DNA of 64,000 nt from Leptodactylus fallax (lineage: Eukaryota > Chordata > Amphibia > Anura > Leptodactylidae): assembly GCA_947044405.1 (NCBI GenBank), contig CAMRHE010000018.1, positions 4,526,001-4,590,000 of the forward strand. Direction: 5' to 3'. The position numbers and the translations under genes were made by a program. Of this stretch, positions 23,340-34,830 are shown one piece after another (position 1 is the stretch's first letter; each line of letters opens with the position of its first letter). Under the pieces are notes generated by a model that did no database searches, was not told where the DNA came from, and saw only the letters and a list, made by a program, of their open reading frames with translations.

Positions 23340-23535
23340 ATCACACTTTGATTACGTTTGATTACCTTGCCATACCTGCTGTATGGTAAGCTTGGATAAT
23401 ATCACAGTTTAATCGACTTTGACATTTGATTGTACCTTGCAAATACCTGCTGTATTGCAAGCTTGGATAATATCACAGTTTAATCGACTTTGATATTTGA
23501 TTGTACCTCGCTATACCTGCTGTATTGCAAGGTTT
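23340..23535. repeat. Tandem repeat, unit about 70 bp, about 3 copies
   Basis: The unit contains TTGATTGTACCTTGC, then 'atacctgctgtattgcaagc' and GGATAATATCACAG. The first unit is the most divergent. Confidence 0.85.
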
Positions 23536-23559
23536 GATTATACCTTCTAATATCTGTTA

Positions 23560-23665
23560 TACTTTTCCTTGTTGTAAGACCTTTTGACCTTTTGCTATAC
23601 TTCTCCTTGTTGTAAGACCTTTTGACCTTTTGTTATACTTTTCCTTGTTGTAAGACCTTTTTCTA
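23560..23665. repeat. Tandem repeat, unit about 46 bp, 2.5 copies
   Basis: The unit is TATACTTTTCCTTGTTGTAA followed by GACCTTTTGACCTTTTG. It directly follows the 70-bp array, separated by about 25 bases. Confidence 0.85.
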
Positions 23666-24059
23666 TCTTCTTATACTCTTCTTAATAAATTGTTAAACTA
23701 TTGTTGATAGTCAGGTGTTTTATTCTATAACTTTATTCTATTATACGGAATCCAAAGAATCTTTTTCCCTTGGCAAAACATTATGTAAAGAGTTTTTTTC
23801 ATATAGTAAGCTTTTTCAAACACATACACATGTGATTCAGCAGAATACATTTGTTCTATCCAAGCTTAACACATCAAATTGATATCAAAACAGAGTAATA
23901 CTATCAAACAAGCCATACAAATGATGGAATATGTTAATTACTTTAACAGTTATAATCCATACATCCATATGTAAGTTGATGGAAGCCACCCCCTTCCATA
24001 ATTATGTGTATGATTTATAGTTCGAATGTAGGAATCCTCAGGCTTATACCATTTGTTTC

Positions 24060-24560
24060 ATTTGTAGTTGCATTTGTTTCTTCTCTGCATTGTAATAATA
24101 AAGGGCTTTTTTGTGTATATTGTTAGCTTTCTATAGCTATTTATTTGTACTGTTATACTGTATTATTATATTGTACTGCAGTCACTTTCAATGTCACTGC
24201 TGCGTCATCGCACCACTTTCCATTCTAGCAAGATCTAGAAGGGACATGGTGTGGTTATTCCCCCATACGGGGAACGTTGTTGCATCAATAGGTTGTGCTT
24301 TGGGTTATGTTTTGTGCACTTCCCATGGCGCAGCGTAACGTTTTCCATCCTGCTAGAGTAGAATACTCAATATAAATAGAAGTGTTTCTGTGCCTTTTTA
24401 GAGTCAGAGTTCGGGGTTCAAGCCAGCCTTGTGGAAGGTGGAATCTGTCCTGTTCCGAGCTTCTGAACCCTGTCCCAAAGTCTATTGGTACAACATGCGG
24501 ACATACAGGTAGCTCTGAATAGCAGAGTTTGTCTGAGCTTGGCATACAACCCATGTGCAA
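24060..24560 (+). repeat. Dispersed LTR-like repeat, copy 1
   Basis: It aligns by eye with 38800-39110: 'cactttcaatgtcactgctg', 'cattctagcaa', 'gggacatgg', 'attccccc'. Both copies have a TATA-like motif at the same relative place (CAATATAAATAG near 24369; CTTATATAAGAAG near 39051). Solo LTRs of an unidentified element are the simplest explanation. Confidence 0.45.
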
Positions 24561-24699
24561 ATAGGACTATAGTTGACATCCTTGCGATTCTGACGCTGTA
24601 CTACAAATGTTGTGACTTCACTGTGAACCCACTGTGAACCACTGGTAACTGAAACTACCTCTAAGTGTAAGTGGCATGAGGCACTAGCTGCTATGATCT

Positions 24700-25326
24700 A
24701 TAACATTGGCTGCTGCAGTGTCTCATCACACCTGCCAAGGAAGGTTGTGCATTTAGTTGGAGTACTAGGGTTGTATTTGACTACGATTTGCTTGACTTCC
24801 GTCTCTGACCATTTTTGTTGTTTACATCCATAGGATCTCATTTTGTTAGATATTTTTTCCTCAGTTACTCCTTTCTCGGCATACTATTTTTGACACTGCT
24901 GCAGTAGAAAACCCCACAAGGTGGGCAGTTTTTGAAATATTGACCACAGCTTGTCTAGTACCAATGCCCATGTCACATTTGACATGTCTTGGAGGTTGCT
25001 TGATTTTCCTTTTCTATTGTGGACTCACTGGAACAGATCCTTGGAAAGCTTTCCCGCTTGATTTTATGCTGTACTCCAGGGTCACAAGTCTAATTTCCAT
25101 ACAGGGAAGCTCTTATGGTAAATGGGCAAGAGTCTCTAATAGAGTAGCCAGAGGAGTAACATGGTCCCAATGAAAAATCTGTACCAGGTGCCCAACTATA
25201 ATGTATGGTTTATGGTACTGGTCTCATATTGGGAAGAGGCACTTTATGGGCGCCCAAAGCTCCTGGGCCAATGTGCAATCCCACCCACTACATCCCCTCA
25301 AGTTATGCCCTTGAAAGTACCCATTC
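24700..25326. other. No gene seen
   Basis: No supported feature before the hAT-like element that starts at 25335. Confidence 0.4.
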
Positions 25327-25730
25327 GCTTAGACCAGGGGTCGGCAACCCCTGGCACACATGCCAAGATTGTCATGCGAGGCATATTCTGCTGGCATGGC
25401 AACTGCAGGTATTAAATGAAAGGGGAGTGTCCCTTCAGTGCTCTACTATATCTGAGGTATAGGATGCTCCCCTTCTCTCACTGCCCACCAATGAGAGGGG
25501 TGAGGAAAGCCCAGGAGGCGGAGCTCTCAGTGTACAGCAAGGACCCTGCCTGCTGCAGAGATGAGCTCCTGTTCTGCATCCTGCCAAGACTCCCCTGAGG
25601 AGGAGAAGGAAGAGGAGGAGGAGAGGAGAGCACCCTCAGCAAAGTGAAAGTAAAAAAAAAAACACAACAGGTACATGTTGGGGTTACTATTTCTATTAAT
25701 GTCAAGCATTTGGGGTTATTAATTTAGTTT

Positions 25731-25998
25731 TAGTAACTCCATGTGCCTCACATTAATAGCAATTAACCCCTTCATTTCCCTCACATTAACCCCTGTGTGC
25801 CTCACATAAGGGTTACTGATATGTGAGACATATGGAGGTACTAATAAAGGACCTCAGTAATGAAGATATTTACTTGATTATTTCCTCCATATGGCTCATA
25901 TATCAGTAACCCTTATGTAAAGCACACAGGGGTTAATGTGAGGGACATGATAGGGTTAACTGGATTAATTAATATTAGGCACATGGAGTTGCTAAACT
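25731..25998. repeat. Long imperfect hairpin inside hAT-like element
   Basis: Left arm phrases (AACTCCATGTGCCTCACATT, then 'attaacccctgtgtgcctca', 'cataagggttactgatatg', CATATGGAGG) recur as complements in reverse order in the right arm, ending 'gcacatggagtt'. Arms are about 100 bp with a centre near 25860. Confidence 0.8.
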
Positions 25999-26231
25999 GT
26001 AATGCACAGGACTATACTTTTTATCCACAACTGCAGATAAAAGTACGGACCTATACATTTCAATGGGTCCATACACACAACCGTTGTTTTTGCGGCTGTG
26101 TGTCCGAGCCAAATTGAAGAGCTGCAAATTATGGAGCAGGTCCTTTATTTGTCTGCATTTGCGGCCCTGTAAATTCATTTTTAATGTATAGATCAGTGAA
26201 AACCACATCCATGCCATTTGTGTGCAGGAGG

Positions 26232-26460
26232 CCTAAGGCTGAGACCCCACATTGCGGAAACGCAGCGTTTTTGTTGCAGATTTTGCTGTGGTTTTTTGAG
26301 CCAAAGCCAGGAGTGGCTTCAGCAGAAAATAAAAGTATAAGAGCTTTCTATATATTTCCCTTTCCTTTTGTATCCATTCTTGGCTTTGGCTGAAAAAAAA
26401 TGCAGCAAAATCTGCAACAAAAAAAGCTGTGTTTCCGCAATGTGGGGCCTCAGTCTTAGG
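26232..26460. mobile_element. 229-bp fold-back MITE
   Basis: Inverted ends CCTAAGGCTGAGACCCCACA and its complement extend inward through TTGCGGAAAC, TTGCAGATTTTGCTG and the 'gccaaagcca' phrase. It sits inside the hAT-like element. A diverged relative is at 53458-54014. Confidence 0.8.
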
Positions 26461-27005
26461 GTGTTTTTTCTCGGGTGATGACACACTGTGTACCCAGGTG
26501 CGGCTGTAGCCAAATCCAGTTTCTGGGCACCAGTGCTGTCACTTTGGTGTAAGTGTGACACTCATTAATTCCTGGCTGGGGTTTTGCTGTTACTGCACCA
26601 CCAGGAATTAAAAGTGGCTGAAATTAATCAGCATTTCACTTACAGAAAAGTGAAAGTACCGGTGGCCCAGGGATGCACCATCCAGGTACATAGTGTGTCA
26701 CCATCCTACAGGTGTTACCTCACTCTGCCCCCAGTCATATACATTTACCACTAATTGTGGGTTACACATGTACTTACATTGCTTCTAATGGAAAAGTACA
26801 GGTGTAATAAGGCAAATAGCGGTAAACGCTTGTAGCTGGGAGCACAATATGACAGCACCCCTATGTTATGGTTTGATCTGTATGACTTTAGTGTAGGCGT
26901 CGTCAGCCTTAAAATTATTGCACGGCACTCCGAGGACCTCATCTTTGATTTTTTAATTTAAATCGGCACACCGAACAAAAAAGGTTGCCTACCCCTGACT
27001 TAGAC

Positions 27006-29149
27006 TATGATGGGGGTGTAACTGCTGAGGTTCCCCCAGTTGTACATAAGGTTCTGATTACAGTTATTTGCTCAATGTAACACATATGGTAGTACAGTAC
27101 TGCCATCCATAGGGTCCCATAGTAAAAAGGTCCCATAGTAAAAAAAAACAACCTATATGCCTTTTACAGGATGATGTTGTATGGAATAGCTAGTCTACTA
27201 TGATATTCTATGTTGTTTTTATTTCTTTATTTTTGTTTTTTTTCTCCAGTATACTAATGTATACTGGCTAGATGGAAGCAAAAAGAACTCTCTTGTCATG
27301 TAAACAGAGTCTAAAGTACAGCTAGGGTGACAGCTTTAACAAAAGTGATTATACTGTATGCTGCACAGACCTTTGTTCTATGGTTACTCCATTCTCTGGT
27401 TTAGTAAAATATTTGATTCCCTTTGCACTTATGGTAATGTACAGCTGAGTTCAGAAAACAAACTTTAGACGTAAAGATAATTTGAGGTAATTTACATTCA
27501 GTTATGGCATGGACTAGTATGCCGACCAGGGCCAGCTCCAAGTTTTAGTGGGCTCTTGTGACAGAGTCTCAGTGGGCCTTCTGTCAGTCATGGTAAGAGG
27601 CACGATCAGTTAGATCTAGTGAGTGCTGTGATCCATAAAGAACATCATATCTGCTTTTCTGCACAGATTTGATCTTCCATTTAAAACAATAATAAGATTG
27701 AAAAAAGTTTAAGTGAATGGTGGTGGTGGTGGAAATAGAGGGTGAACCGTCTGCATCTGTCATTCTGTCAGAACAACGAACTGAAAAGTGTGAACCTAGC
27801 CTTACTCATACAGTAATATAAGCATTGATTGGATGTATACATCAATACAATTATCATACATACAAAACCTTAACTGTACTCTAATACACTTTTTAAAAAA
27901 CCTTTAATGCAAAAAAAAATTCCCAACAATTTAAGGCTCCGTTCACATCTACATCTATTGCAAATGCAAACCATGTCATAGTGTTGGCTTTGTCTCATGG
28001 TAGATACCACCTTTACCCAACAGATCCCACTGACTTACCATGTGATTCACTGAGTTTTATCATTTCATAGTTCTACTCTTCATATTTTTAGTAATGACTT
28101 TTCATTATGGCTACACATATATCCACTTACTAGGTACTACCAGATCTAGGGCAGAAACAATGCACAGTGTACTGATTTACAAATTCTAGAAAATAAACAT
28201 TTTCACTGCTTATCTAGCACTTATCTGTGGCCACTCACATATCAGTTGTCCAGGGTCTGTGCAGGTCACTTACACAAGTACTATATATCACTTAGAGAAG
28301 ACTGCCCCCACAGAGGGGTTGGTGGTCATCAGAGAAGGGAAACTTTAGCAGACAAAATAAGACACAAAATTTCATACCTAGGTTTAACCCATTTTTCCTG
28401 GCTAGTTGGGCAAGGGGGAGTATCTTTGATGAAAAAGGGCATAGCTTTACAACAATGAGCATAACTTGAAATGCTACATATTGGACCAACCAATAGGTGA
28501 ATTATATTTTTAGACAGTCTAGGCACCATATTTATCATACAAACTGAGCCACTGCAATGTATTTTCAGACTGCCTGCCTAATTTTACATTGTAAACTATT
28601 AGTAAATGTTGGCCAATATTCAGTGATCAGTAAAAATACTTGCATATATATCTGTGATTTCCAGAGGAACTAGGACTCCATCAAAACAAGAACAAATTTG
28701 GAAACACTCTAGATGATGTGGGGGCGTTGTAAGATCATAGTGGGTACAGCTGTTCTGAATTGTTGAATTTAATAAACACCAAGGCTCATCAGTCTAGTAA
28801 TGCATCATTTTTAGCTATGTCCTGGAAGTAATTTAATCTCATAGATCATATACTATAGTTATTGTATATGCTACTCAAAACATAACTGATTAGAAATTAC
28901 TCAAAGACGTGCTGATGGAATCAGTCTCAAGCATGTTTGAAAGATTTCTATTGAGAAATTTTATTTATTTCATTAGATGATTATATGATAAATATAATAT
29001 AGATGAAACTAAGATCTATTTTATATAAACTTTATCATATTATAAGTGTAATGTTACAATATAATCATAATACAAATTAAAATAAAGTTCTGTGTATAAT
29101 AAACCAGGGGTGCAGCTCAAATGTTTATGCATAACTATGGTATGTAGAG
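27006..29149. other. No gene seen
   Basis: Apart from a short TGG run near 27718-27732, nothing could be assigned. Confidence 0.4.
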
Positions 29150-29625
29150 TAACCCTTAATTTACAAGACTTCTACAATTCTCCCTGGTATGCTGGACATG
29201 AGCATTTGGGCCAACTCATTTCTGGCTAATCAGTGCTTGAAGTTTATGACAATTTCTGTGTTTTTGTTTTTTGAGGATTGACTATATAGAACAAACCAGA
29301 TCCAGGATCCTCAATGAGATAGAGATCTGAGGACATTCCAGGCCATGGACCCAAAATTTTAATGTTTTGGTTTCTGAACCACTTAGTTATTACTTGTGCT
29401 TTGTGACATGGTGCTCCATCATGCTGGAAAAAGCATTGTTCATCACCAAATTGATCCTGGACCATTAGAAGAATTTGCTCTTAGAGGATGTTTAGATACC
29501 AAAATTCAGCACACACCCTTGGATGAAAAGCAACCCCACATACAAATGGTCTCAGGTGGCTTTACTGTTGGCATCAAACAGTACTCATGGTAGCACTCAC
29601 CTTTATGTCTCTGGACAATCATTGT
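29150..29625 (-). pseudogene. Relic of DD35E-type Tc1-like transposase
   Basis: The minus strand preserves the C-terminal half of the same family as the intact gene at 57261-58277: 'ETICMWGC', FQHDGAPCHKAQVITKWF with the second catalytic Asp, NQNIKILGPWPG, and near the 3' end IPGRI. Several frameshifts and stops are present and the NPIENLW Glu region is altered to YLIEDP. Immediately upstream in gene order, the matching segment is on the opposite strand (29626-29696), so the copy was rearranged. Confidence 0.8.
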
Positions 29626-29696
29626 TCCAGAAGCCACTTCTCTCCAAGACAAACATCAAGGACAGACTGACATTCTGCAGGAGGTATAGGTGTTGG
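29626..29696 (+). pseudogene. Inverted piece of the same DD35E transposase
   Basis: The plus strand reads KPLLSKTNIKDRLTFCRRYR, homologous to KPLLSRKNIRDRLIFCKRYR of the intact gene at 57261-58277. It abuts the minus-strand relic, showing a local inversion. Confidence 0.75.
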
Positions 29697-29727
29697 ATTG
29701 GGTTTTCTATTTATTTCTATTTATTAA

Positions 29728-30322
29728 CCACTTCAGTACCGGGCCAATTTCTCTCGTTCAGGACCAGACACATTTTTGCATTTTTTGTATGTGCAGTTTT
29801 GAGGGCTATTACATTATTCAATTAATTTTTGCGTCTTATGACACAGAGGGCTTTATTTTATGTTGTTTTTATTTTTGCTACTAAAAAACTTTTTAAAATA
29901 TTTTTTTCCTCTCCGTTATGGTAATTTTTATTTTGTATTGTGTTGGGGGTGGGGCTAGAACCTGTAATGTCATACATTGTGTCTTCATAAAGTCATAATT
30001 GACCTTTGGGGGCATCTGAACACTATTTTTTTGTTGGGGGGGCTGATTTCCCCTTTAACTGGGACTGATACATTTATCCCCAGTTACAGGGGATCATGCA
30101 GTTTCCTGCCCATGACTACTGAGCTGATCTGGGTCCTCTAGGACCAAGCAACTCTAACAGTCTCTTATCCCCAGAGGATCATGTGACCACTGCGTCAGAG
30201 GGGAGCAGCATAATGGCGGCTCTCATAGCTTTGTATACAGCACTCACTGAGTGCTAGGGAAGGCAGTACAACATTACAACCACTATTCAGATGTATATAT
30301 CCAATGGGCGGTCCAAAAGAGG
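29728..30322. mobile_element. TTAA-flanked MITE, 595 bp
   Basis: TTAA is present at 29724-29727 and 30323-30326. The ends CCACTTCAGTACCGGGCC and, reversed, CCTCTTTTGGACCGCCC are imperfect inverted repeats. This fits a piggyBac- or Kolobok-type MITE. No coding sequence. Confidence 0.65.
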
Positions 30323-30326
30323 TTAA

Positions 30327-31886
30327 GAATGGCTGCTTAACAACTTTTGTGAATTTGTGCAAGATAAAAGATTATTAAGAGGTTTGTGGGAGGTCCTATG
30401 CACCAGAAATTAGATCTATTCAAGCCAGGAGGTGGCAAAGATTTGTGGTATAATGCACATCAGTTTTCTGGTGTGAGTTATAGTAAATCTGACAGGCCAA
30501 GTCATTCATGCTCTGGTACGTTTAAATTTACAAAAAGCAGTGAGTGGGGCGCAAATTTGTAAAAGTCACGATTTTTATGCAAAAAGAGTCATGTGCAACA
30601 AAAATCACTTTTCCATTCCTTATACACCAGAAAACTTGCATATAAGACATGATATATTAGCCTCATTGTGTCAACATAAACCATAGTCTCTGAGGAGCCT
30701 TTTCAGCACCTTGTGGAATCTATGTAATTAATTAATTCTCTTTTCATACTTGCAAAATGGTTTTCATTTACAAAGAAAACCACAATGTATCACCAGATCT
30801 ATCACACCACAGACCACAATGATATACAATAGTGTCCATTGGGTTTGATTGTGGTTTGCATCTTGTACTGCCAGGACAGCAAACAGCTTCTAAAAGTACT
30901 CCTATACTTGAGTGTTGTACCAAATACTTTATTCACTGAGTGGGTACAACTTTTAACCATCTGTCTATTAATTGTATATTAATATCTTATTCTATTTGCT
31001 GTGTTCATTCTTGCATATGTTTCAGTTTATATTTATAATAAGTGAACAATATGAGGTTTTCACTTTTTGCATATGGTACTTTTCTGACATAAATTTTACT
31101 ACCTAATAAACACAGTGCTTGAAGTGTAAAATTGCACATTCTTTCTTTTATTATAGGGGTTTTCTGAGATTTTTTTTTATAGATAGACAAAAAATGTGGT
31201 GAAATGAATTTTTCTGATTGAGACCAAATAAAAATTTCTTACCCTTTTACAGAAATGTGTGACCAACACAATCTCTGTTGCAATCACTTCCTTACTGGTC
31301 CTGATCATGTGCCGTTCATTGTGTACATGACTTCAAGTGTTAGCCACACCCACCATGAGCGTGATGTGAACACTGATGAAAGCAGCAATTGTCTAAACTT
31401 TATTGACTGCCAGAGCAGCCAGGAGGAGGTGGGGTCTGCTCCTGATCACCAGACAAGCCAATACCTGGTTCACAGCAGTGATTAGAGGCAGCAGAAGCAA
31501 CAAGGTAGACAAAGACATGTTTTTATTTATTTTTAACAATACTAGCCTCTCCCTTGTCTCCATCAAACAGGCATTCTTCTGTGAGAGGTAAAAGGGTTTT
31601 ATGGACACTGATGGACTGGCATGGTAGATGCAAAAGGAGAGTGAAGGAGACAAGCAACATATGCAAACGATGTGAATGCTTTATCATTAGCATCATGCAG
31701 GGAAAACTGCATGCTTTAAAAAGTATGCATGGGTTTGAAAAACTGCATGCATTTTTTTAAAACGCCTTTGGTTTACTAATGAAAACACATGTGTGTTTTT
31801 GTCAACACAGCCTTACTTGGAAGTGTTGTATCATGGGACCAGATTATGTGATTTTGATTTACAGACATTTGCATTCTCAGTCAACA
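30327..31886. other. No gene seen
   Basis: AT-rich stretch with no assigned feature. Confidence 0.4.
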
Positions 31887-31888
31887 TA

Positions 31889-33493
31889 CACTACCGTTCA
31901 AAAGATTGGGGTCACCCAGACAATTTTGTGTTTTCCATGAAAACTCACACTTTTATTTATCAAATGAGTTGCAAAATGAATAGAAAATATAGTCAAGACA
32001 TTAACAAGATTAGAAATAATGATTTTTATTTGAAATAATAATTTTCTCCTTCAAACTTTGCTTTCGTGAAAGAATGCTCCATTTGCAGCAATTACAGCAT
32101 TGCAGACCTTTGGCATTATAGCTGTTAATTTGCTGAGGTAATTTGGAGAAATTTCACCCCATGCTTCCAGAAGCCCCGCCCACAAGTTGAATTGGCTTGA
32201 TGAGCAGTTTTTGCGTACCATGCGGTCAAGCTGCTCCCACAACAGCTCAATGGGGTTGAGATCTGGTGACTGTGCTGGCCACTCCATTACAGATAGAATA
32301 CCAGCTGCCTGCTTCTTCCCTAAATAGTTCTTGCATAATTTGGAGGTGTGCTTTGGGTCATTGTCCTGTTGTAGGATGAAATTGGCTTCAATCAAGCACT
32401 GTCCACAGGGTATGGCATGGCGTTGCAAAATGGAGTGATAGCCTTCCTTATTCAAAATCACTTTTACCTTGTACAAATCTCCCACTTTACCAGCACCAAA
32501 GCAACCCCAGACCATCACATTACCTCCACCATGCTTGACAGATGGCGTCAGGCACTCTTCCAGCATCTTTTCAGTTGTTCTGCGTCTCACAAATGTTCTT
32601 CTGTGTGATCCAAACACCTCAAACTTCGATTCGTCTGTCCATAACACTTTTTTTCAATCTTCCTCTGTCCAATGTCTGTGTTCTTTTGCCCATATTAATC
32701 TTTTCCTTTTATTAGCCAGTCTCAGATATGGTTTTTTCTTGGCCACTCTGCCCTGAAGGCCAGCATCCCTGAGTCGCCTCTTCACTGTAGACGTTGACAC
32801 TGGCGTTTTGCGGGTACTATTTAATGAAGCTGCCAGTTGAGGACCTGTGAGGCGTCGATTTCTCAAACTAGAGACTCTAATGTACTTGTCTTGTTGCTCA
32901 GTTGTGCAGCGGGGCCTCCCACTTCTCTTTCTACTCTGGTTAGAGCCTCTGAAGGGAGTAGTACACACAGTTGTAGGAAATCTTCAGTTTCTTGGCAATT
33001 TCTCACATGGAATAGCCTTCATTTCTAAGGACAAGAATAGACTGTCGAGTTTCACATGAAAGTTCTCTTTTTCTGGCCATTTTGAGAGTTTAATCGAACC
33101 AACAAATGTAATGCTCCAGATTCTCAACTAGCTCAAAGGAAGGTCAGTTTTATATCTTCTCTAACCAGCAAAACTGTTTTCAAATGTTCTAACATACTTG
33201 CACAAGGGTTTTCAAGGGTTTTCTAAACATCCATTAGCCTTCTTACACAGTTAGCAAACATAATGTACCATTAGAACACTGGAGCGATGGTTGCTGGAAA
33301 TGGGCCTCTATAAACCTATGTAGATATTGCATTAAAAACCAGACATTTGCAGCTAGAATAGTAATTTACCACATTAACAATGTATAGAGTGTATTTCTGA
33401 TTAATGTAATATTATCTTCATTGAAAAAAACTGTGCTTTTCTTTCAAAAATAAGGAAATTTCTAAGTGACCCTAAACTTTTGAACGGTAGTGT
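31889..33493 (-). mobile_element. Tc1-like element, about 1.6 kb
   Basis: Ends CACTACCGTTCAAAAGATTG and TTTTGAACGGTAGTG are inverted and lie beside TA (31887-31888; 33494-33495). The right flank is a TA run that leads directly into the next Tc1 element. Contains one transposase pseudogene. Confidence 0.9.
32051..33080 (-). pseudogene. Tc1 transposase with few lesions
   Basis: The start is the ATG at 33078-33080 (MARKRELSCETRQSILVLRN). The order is first helix-turn-helix, second DNA-binding region with SGRPRCTT, GRVAKKKPYL, then MLWTDESKFEVFG with the first Asp, QQDNDPKHTSK with the second, and LNPIELLW with the Glu. The triad is present. Lesions are a TGA at 33003-33005 (usually Arg), a frameshift near 32940-32968, and a TGA at 32654-32656 where related proteins have Trp (DWKKVLWTD). 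The C-terminal 198 codons are open. Recently inactivated, by the small number of changes. Confidence 0.9.
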
Positions 33494-33517
33494 TATATAT
33501 ATATATATATATATATA
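33494..33517. repeat. (TA)n run between two Tc1 elements
   Basis: A pure TA tract of about 24 bp forms the right target duplication of one Tc1 element and the left of the next. Confidence 0.9.
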
Positions 33518-34019
33518 CAGTGGGGACAGGGGCGCACTGCTAATGAGGCGAAGTGAGGTGGCCGCCTCGGGCGGCACTGTCCGGGGGGCGGCATTTTTAC
33601 TATTTAATGTAAACCAGCCCAGGACAGGCCGCTATAAAAAAAAAAAAAAAAAAACCAGAGCTGAGCGGGGCCTGTCCTGGGCTGGTTTACAAGATGTCGC
33701 ATCTCAGCGCAGGTGGCGATACAATGACGTCATCATGCCGCCTACGCTGAGACACAGACGTCGCGGACAAGAAGAGGAGGCGGCGGCGGCGGCTGCATCA
33801 AGGCATCGCTGGTGAGTATAGCTTTTTTTTATATATATAAATAGGCCGTAACCTGTTGGTTTATCCCCGGTAGGTCAGGGCCTATTTATTTACCTACCCC
33901 GCGTCTGCTCGTGGCCGCCCCCGCTTCCCCTTCTGCTATGGGCCGCAGAAAGGGAAGTGGATGCCGCTGTGAGTGGCCGTGGGGATCGGAAAGTTAGGCC
34001 GCGGGCCGCAAATACTACT

Positions 34020-34339
34020 ATTATTATACTCCGGGGTCTATTCAGACCCCGGAGTATAATAATCGGAGGCCTATGGTAGGTGAGGGAACATAAAAACCAG
34101 TGTTACTCACCTCCTGCAATCCGATGTAAGTCCGAGCAGGCTTGAGGCCTCTGGTAACGTCATCAGGTCTCGTCGCCGGCCTGATCACGTGACGTGTGTG
34201 CGCAATTAAACAGAGCCGAAAGCTGCAAGGAGTGCACCGGTGTCCAGGATAGGTAAGTAACTCTGGTTTTTATGTTTGTATTCTCCCCTGGGTCTCCAAT
34301 CATTATACTCTGGGGTCTGAAAAGACCCCAGAGTATAAT
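34020..34339. repeat. Cassette bounded by two palindromes
   Basis: Each end is a hairpin (34020-34063 with TACTCCGGGGTCT arms; 34302-34339 with TACTCTGGGGTCT arms), and the interior flanks are themselves inverted ('gggaacataaaaaccagtg' and 'ctggtttttatgtttgta'). The middle is GC-rich with TCACGTGA near 34185. A diverged copy is at 55029-55362 in a hAT-like element with other ends. Confidence 0.8.
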
Positions 34340-34356
34340 AATAGTTCATGGGTCGG

Positions 34357-34830
34357 CCACTATGGGGCATAATACCCTGTGCAGGGACCACTGTAGAGCA
34401 TAATACCCTGTGCAGGGGCCACTCTGGAGCATAATACAAGTGCAGGGGCCACTATAGAGCATAATACCGGGTGCAGGGGTCACTATGGAGCATAATACAA
34501 GTGCAGGGGCCACTATGGAGCATAATACCAGTGCAAGGGCCACTATGGAGGATAATACCAGTGCAAGGGCCACTATAGAGCATAATACCAGTGCAGGGGT
34601 CACTATGGAGCATAATACCGTGTGCAGGGGCCAATATGGGGCATAAAACTGTGTGCAGGAGTTGCTGTGGAACATAATACCGTGTGCAGTGGCCAATGCG
34701 GGGCATAATACCGTGAGCAGGGGCCAATATGGAGCATAATACCGTGTGCAGGGGCCGCTGAGAGGCATAATACAGTGTGCAGGGGCCGCTGCGGGCCATA
34801 ACACTGTGTAATACTGTGTGCAGGGGTTGC
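34357..34830. repeat. Minisatellite, about 31-bp unit, about 14 copies
   Basis: The unit is GCAGGGGCCACTATGGAGCA followed by TAATACCGTGT, with indels in some copies. Homologous arrays occur at 14255-14440 (same strand) and 54866-55015 (opposite strand). Confidence 0.88.

Larger units (their letters stand above)
25335..26997. mobile_element. Non-autonomous hAT-like element, 1.66 kb
   Basis: The left end CAGGGGTCGGCAACCCCTGG and the reversed right end CAGGGGTAGGCAACC form terminal inverted repeats of the hAT-Charlie style. The flanking 8-mers are GCTTAGAC (25327-25334) and ACTTAGAC (26998-27005), 7 of 8 matching. No transposase. The interior holds a long hairpin (25731-25998) and a complete inserted fold-back MITE (26232-26460). 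Confidence 0.83.
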
